Shown: positions 4,004 to 5,413 of the stretch, piece by piece | Numbering within the stretch: the first letter of the stretch is position 1 | Layout of the letters: the number at the start of each line of letters is the position of its first letter | From: Clostridiaceae bacterium | GTDB lineage: Bacteria > Bacillota > Clostridia > Oscillospirales > Acutalibacteraceae | Length of the DNA: 5,413 bases | Reading direction: 5' to 3' | Assembly (NCBI GenBank): GCA_904502215.1 | Contig: CAJGDQ010000075.1 | Span: forward strand, 1-5,413 | Made by a program: the position numbers and the translations under genes | Notes under the pieces: model-generated | The model's input: the letters and a program-made list of their open reading frames with translations, nothing else | Databases searched by the model: none | What the model was told of the DNA's origin: nothing

Positions 4004-5413
4004 TTAAGGGTGAAAATGCTCGAAAACTGCATTGGCTGATGGTTTATCAATTCCTTTAACTGCTAATAAATCATTAAGTTCGGCTTCTTTAATTTTTTTG
4101 AGACTTTTAAAGTGCTTTAATAAAATGTCAGCTCTATTTTTGCCAATTCCTTTAATTTCCAAGAGCTCGGATTTTAAGGAATTTTTAGTATGCAAAGACT
4201 TATGATAACTTATTGCAAAGCGATGAACCTCATCCTGAATGTTGGTTATCAAGGTGAAGGCTTTGCGGTTAGATTTTATCGAAATATCGCCGCCCGAAGT
4301 TGCGATAGCCCTCGTTTTATGCTTAGAGTCTTTAACCATACCGAATATTGGAACTGAAATTCCGTGTTTCTCCAATATAGGCAAAACAGCATTAATTTGA
4401 CCCTTAGCGCCATCAAGTAAAATTAAATCAGGCAAAACTGAAAAAAATTCATCTTCGCCTTTTTTATATTCATCAAATCTTCTATCAAGCACCTCGGCCA
4501 TAGAACGATAATCATCCTGACCAATAAAACCTTTAATTTTAAATCTTTTATATGCCGATTTAAAGGGTCTCGCATCCTTGAAAACTATCATTCCTGCAAC
4601 ATTGTCCGAGCCGGAAGTATTAGAAATATCATAGGACTCGATATATCTTGGAGGAGTTTTAAGACCTAATAGAGAGGCCAGTTCGTTTAGAGCGCCCATT
4701 TCCCTCCCCGTTCTCTCGGTTTGCTCTGAGAGGTTCTCAGCGGCATTATTTAGGCACATTTGCAAGGTCTTTAGTGTTTCGCCTTGTTTTGGATTGATAA
4801 ATGTTACCTTACGGTTAGCTTTTTCGCCCAACCACTTAGCAGTTATTTCAAATTCTTCAATTTCTTCATCAATAACAATACGATTTGGAATATCATTTGT
4901 ATTAAGATAATATTGTTGCAAAAACTCATTATAAACCGATTTTTTATCATTAAAGCCCTCTAAAAAATAGTGTTTTTTATCGGTTAAACGGAAGTTTCTG
5001 AAGTTAAAAACTGCAACACAAGCAGTTTCACCAATAAGAGCAATGGCAAAAACATCTTGTTCCTTATAGGAAATACTAACAACCTTTTGTTTTTGCTTGA
5101 TTTTGTTAATAGCATTAATCCTATCTCTAAACTTTGCGGCGACCTCAAATTGAAGATTTTCCGCCGCTTCTTCCATTTTTGCGGTTAGTTTTTGTATTGA
5201 ATTTTCGCTATCACCTTTTATAATAAACTGCTTTGCGGCCTCAATGTTTTCAAGATATTCGTTTAATGGAATATTTGCCTTGCATGGAGCATCGCAAAGA
5301 CCTATATGATAGTTTAAACAAGGCTTTGAAGGAGTATCGAAATTTCTATGGCAATCGGGGATTTTAAAGATTTTTCTTGCCTCTTCAATGGTTTCTTTAA
5401 CAATATATCCCGA
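4004..5413 (-). CDS. uvrC: UvrABC excinuclease subunit C (5' end outside window)
   Basis: UvrC makes both incisions around a DNA lesion held by UvrB in nucleotide excision repair. The frame is open to the window edge, giving 469 visible residues. The family is about 600 long, so about 130 residues, the N-terminal GIY-YIG nuclease, are cut off by the window. The Met at 5174-5176 (visible residue 80) is internal. In visible numbering, the four cysteines of the Fe-S cluster region are at IPDC (21), PCL, GLC and APC. The UVR motif, which binds UvrB, is near 82-101 (ENLQFEVAAKFRDRINAI). The RNase H-like nuclease for the 5' cut has Asp 262 (YDISN), Asp 334 (LLDGAKGQ) and His 397 (DEVHRF), matching the family's D-D-H triad and spacing. 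Two helix-hairpin-helix motifs close the protein (LLEIKGIGKNRADILLKHF and LLAVKGIDKPSANAVFEHF). All checked key residues are present. No terminator hairpin follows the stop; the next element is the lysine riboswitch promoter. Confidence 0.97.
   Translation of the reverse strand, partial: SGYIVKETIEEARKIFKIPDCHRNFDTPSKPCLNYHIGLCDAPCKANIPLNEYLENIEAAKQFIIKGDSENSIQKLTAKMEEAAENLQFEVAAKFRDRINAINKIKQKQKVVSISYKEQDVFAIALIGETACVAVFNFRNFRLTDKKHYFLEGFNDKKSVYNEFLQQYYLNTNDIPNRIVIDEEIEEFEITAKWLGEKANRKVTFINPKQGETLKTLQMCLNNAAENLSEQTERTGREMGALNELASLLGLKTPPRYIESYDISNTSGSDNVAGMIVFKDARPFKSAYKRFKIKGFIGQDDYRSMAEVLDRRFDEYKKGEDEFFSVLPDLILLDGAKGQINAVLPILEKHGISVPIFGMVKDSKHKTRAIATSGGDISIKSNRKAFTLITNIQDEVHRFAISYHKSLHTKNSLKSELLEIKGIGKNRADILLKHFKSLKKIKEAELNDLLAVKGIDKPSANAVFEHFHP

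Noticed and set aside
4004..5176. A short 390-residue UvrC starting at the ATG at 5174-5176
   Set aside because: The frame continues to the window edge and encodes the conserved four-cysteine region of UvrC, so the gene is cut by the window and not truncated in nature.

Overview
This window looks like chromosomal DNA of a low-G+C Firmicute, most likely an anaerobic clostridium-type bacterium. The support is A/T-rich coding sequence, strong AGGAG-type ribosome binding sites, a textbook sigma-A promoter, a lysine riboswitch with a transcription terminator, and an NhaC-superfamily transporter. I cannot name a genus from the sequence alone.

Layout. (1) Positions 2-487 (+) hold the 3' part of a gene of uncertain function whose C-terminal domain resembles DUF7674. 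(2) Positions 499-1440 (+) encode a complete SPFH/band-7 (stomatin/QmcA-like) membrane protein, tightly coupled to gene 1 and closed by a strong terminator at 1451-1497. (3) Positions 1498-2091 hold no gene. They are very A/T-rich and contain five copies of a short GATRGAAA repeat, two of them forming a 17-bp inverted repeat. (4) Positions 2120-3733 (-) encode a 537-residue NhaC-superfamily transporter, with a G/C-rich hairpin just past its stop. (5) Positions 3752-4000 (-) are its leader: a TTGACA-17-TATTAT promoter, a full lysine (L-box) aptamer, an antiterminator pairing that can be traced base by base, and an intrinsic terminator just before the ribosome binding site. (6) Positions 4004-5413 (-) hold uvrC, the nucleotide excision repair nuclease, lacking only its N-terminal part because the window ends.

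How the parts work together. The (+) pair and the (-) genes converge on the A/T-rich spacer, so that spacer is not the promoter region of any flanking gene. The best-supported biological point is that the gene a generic annotation would call a Na+/H+ antiporter sits under a lysine-sensing OFF switch. It is therefore most likely a lysine uptake system, made when lysine is scarce. No terminator separates uvrC from this leader, so read-through from uvrC would also pass through the riboswitch. I see no clearly undescribed system. The spacer repeat family and the DUF7674-like/SPFH pair are the least explained parts.
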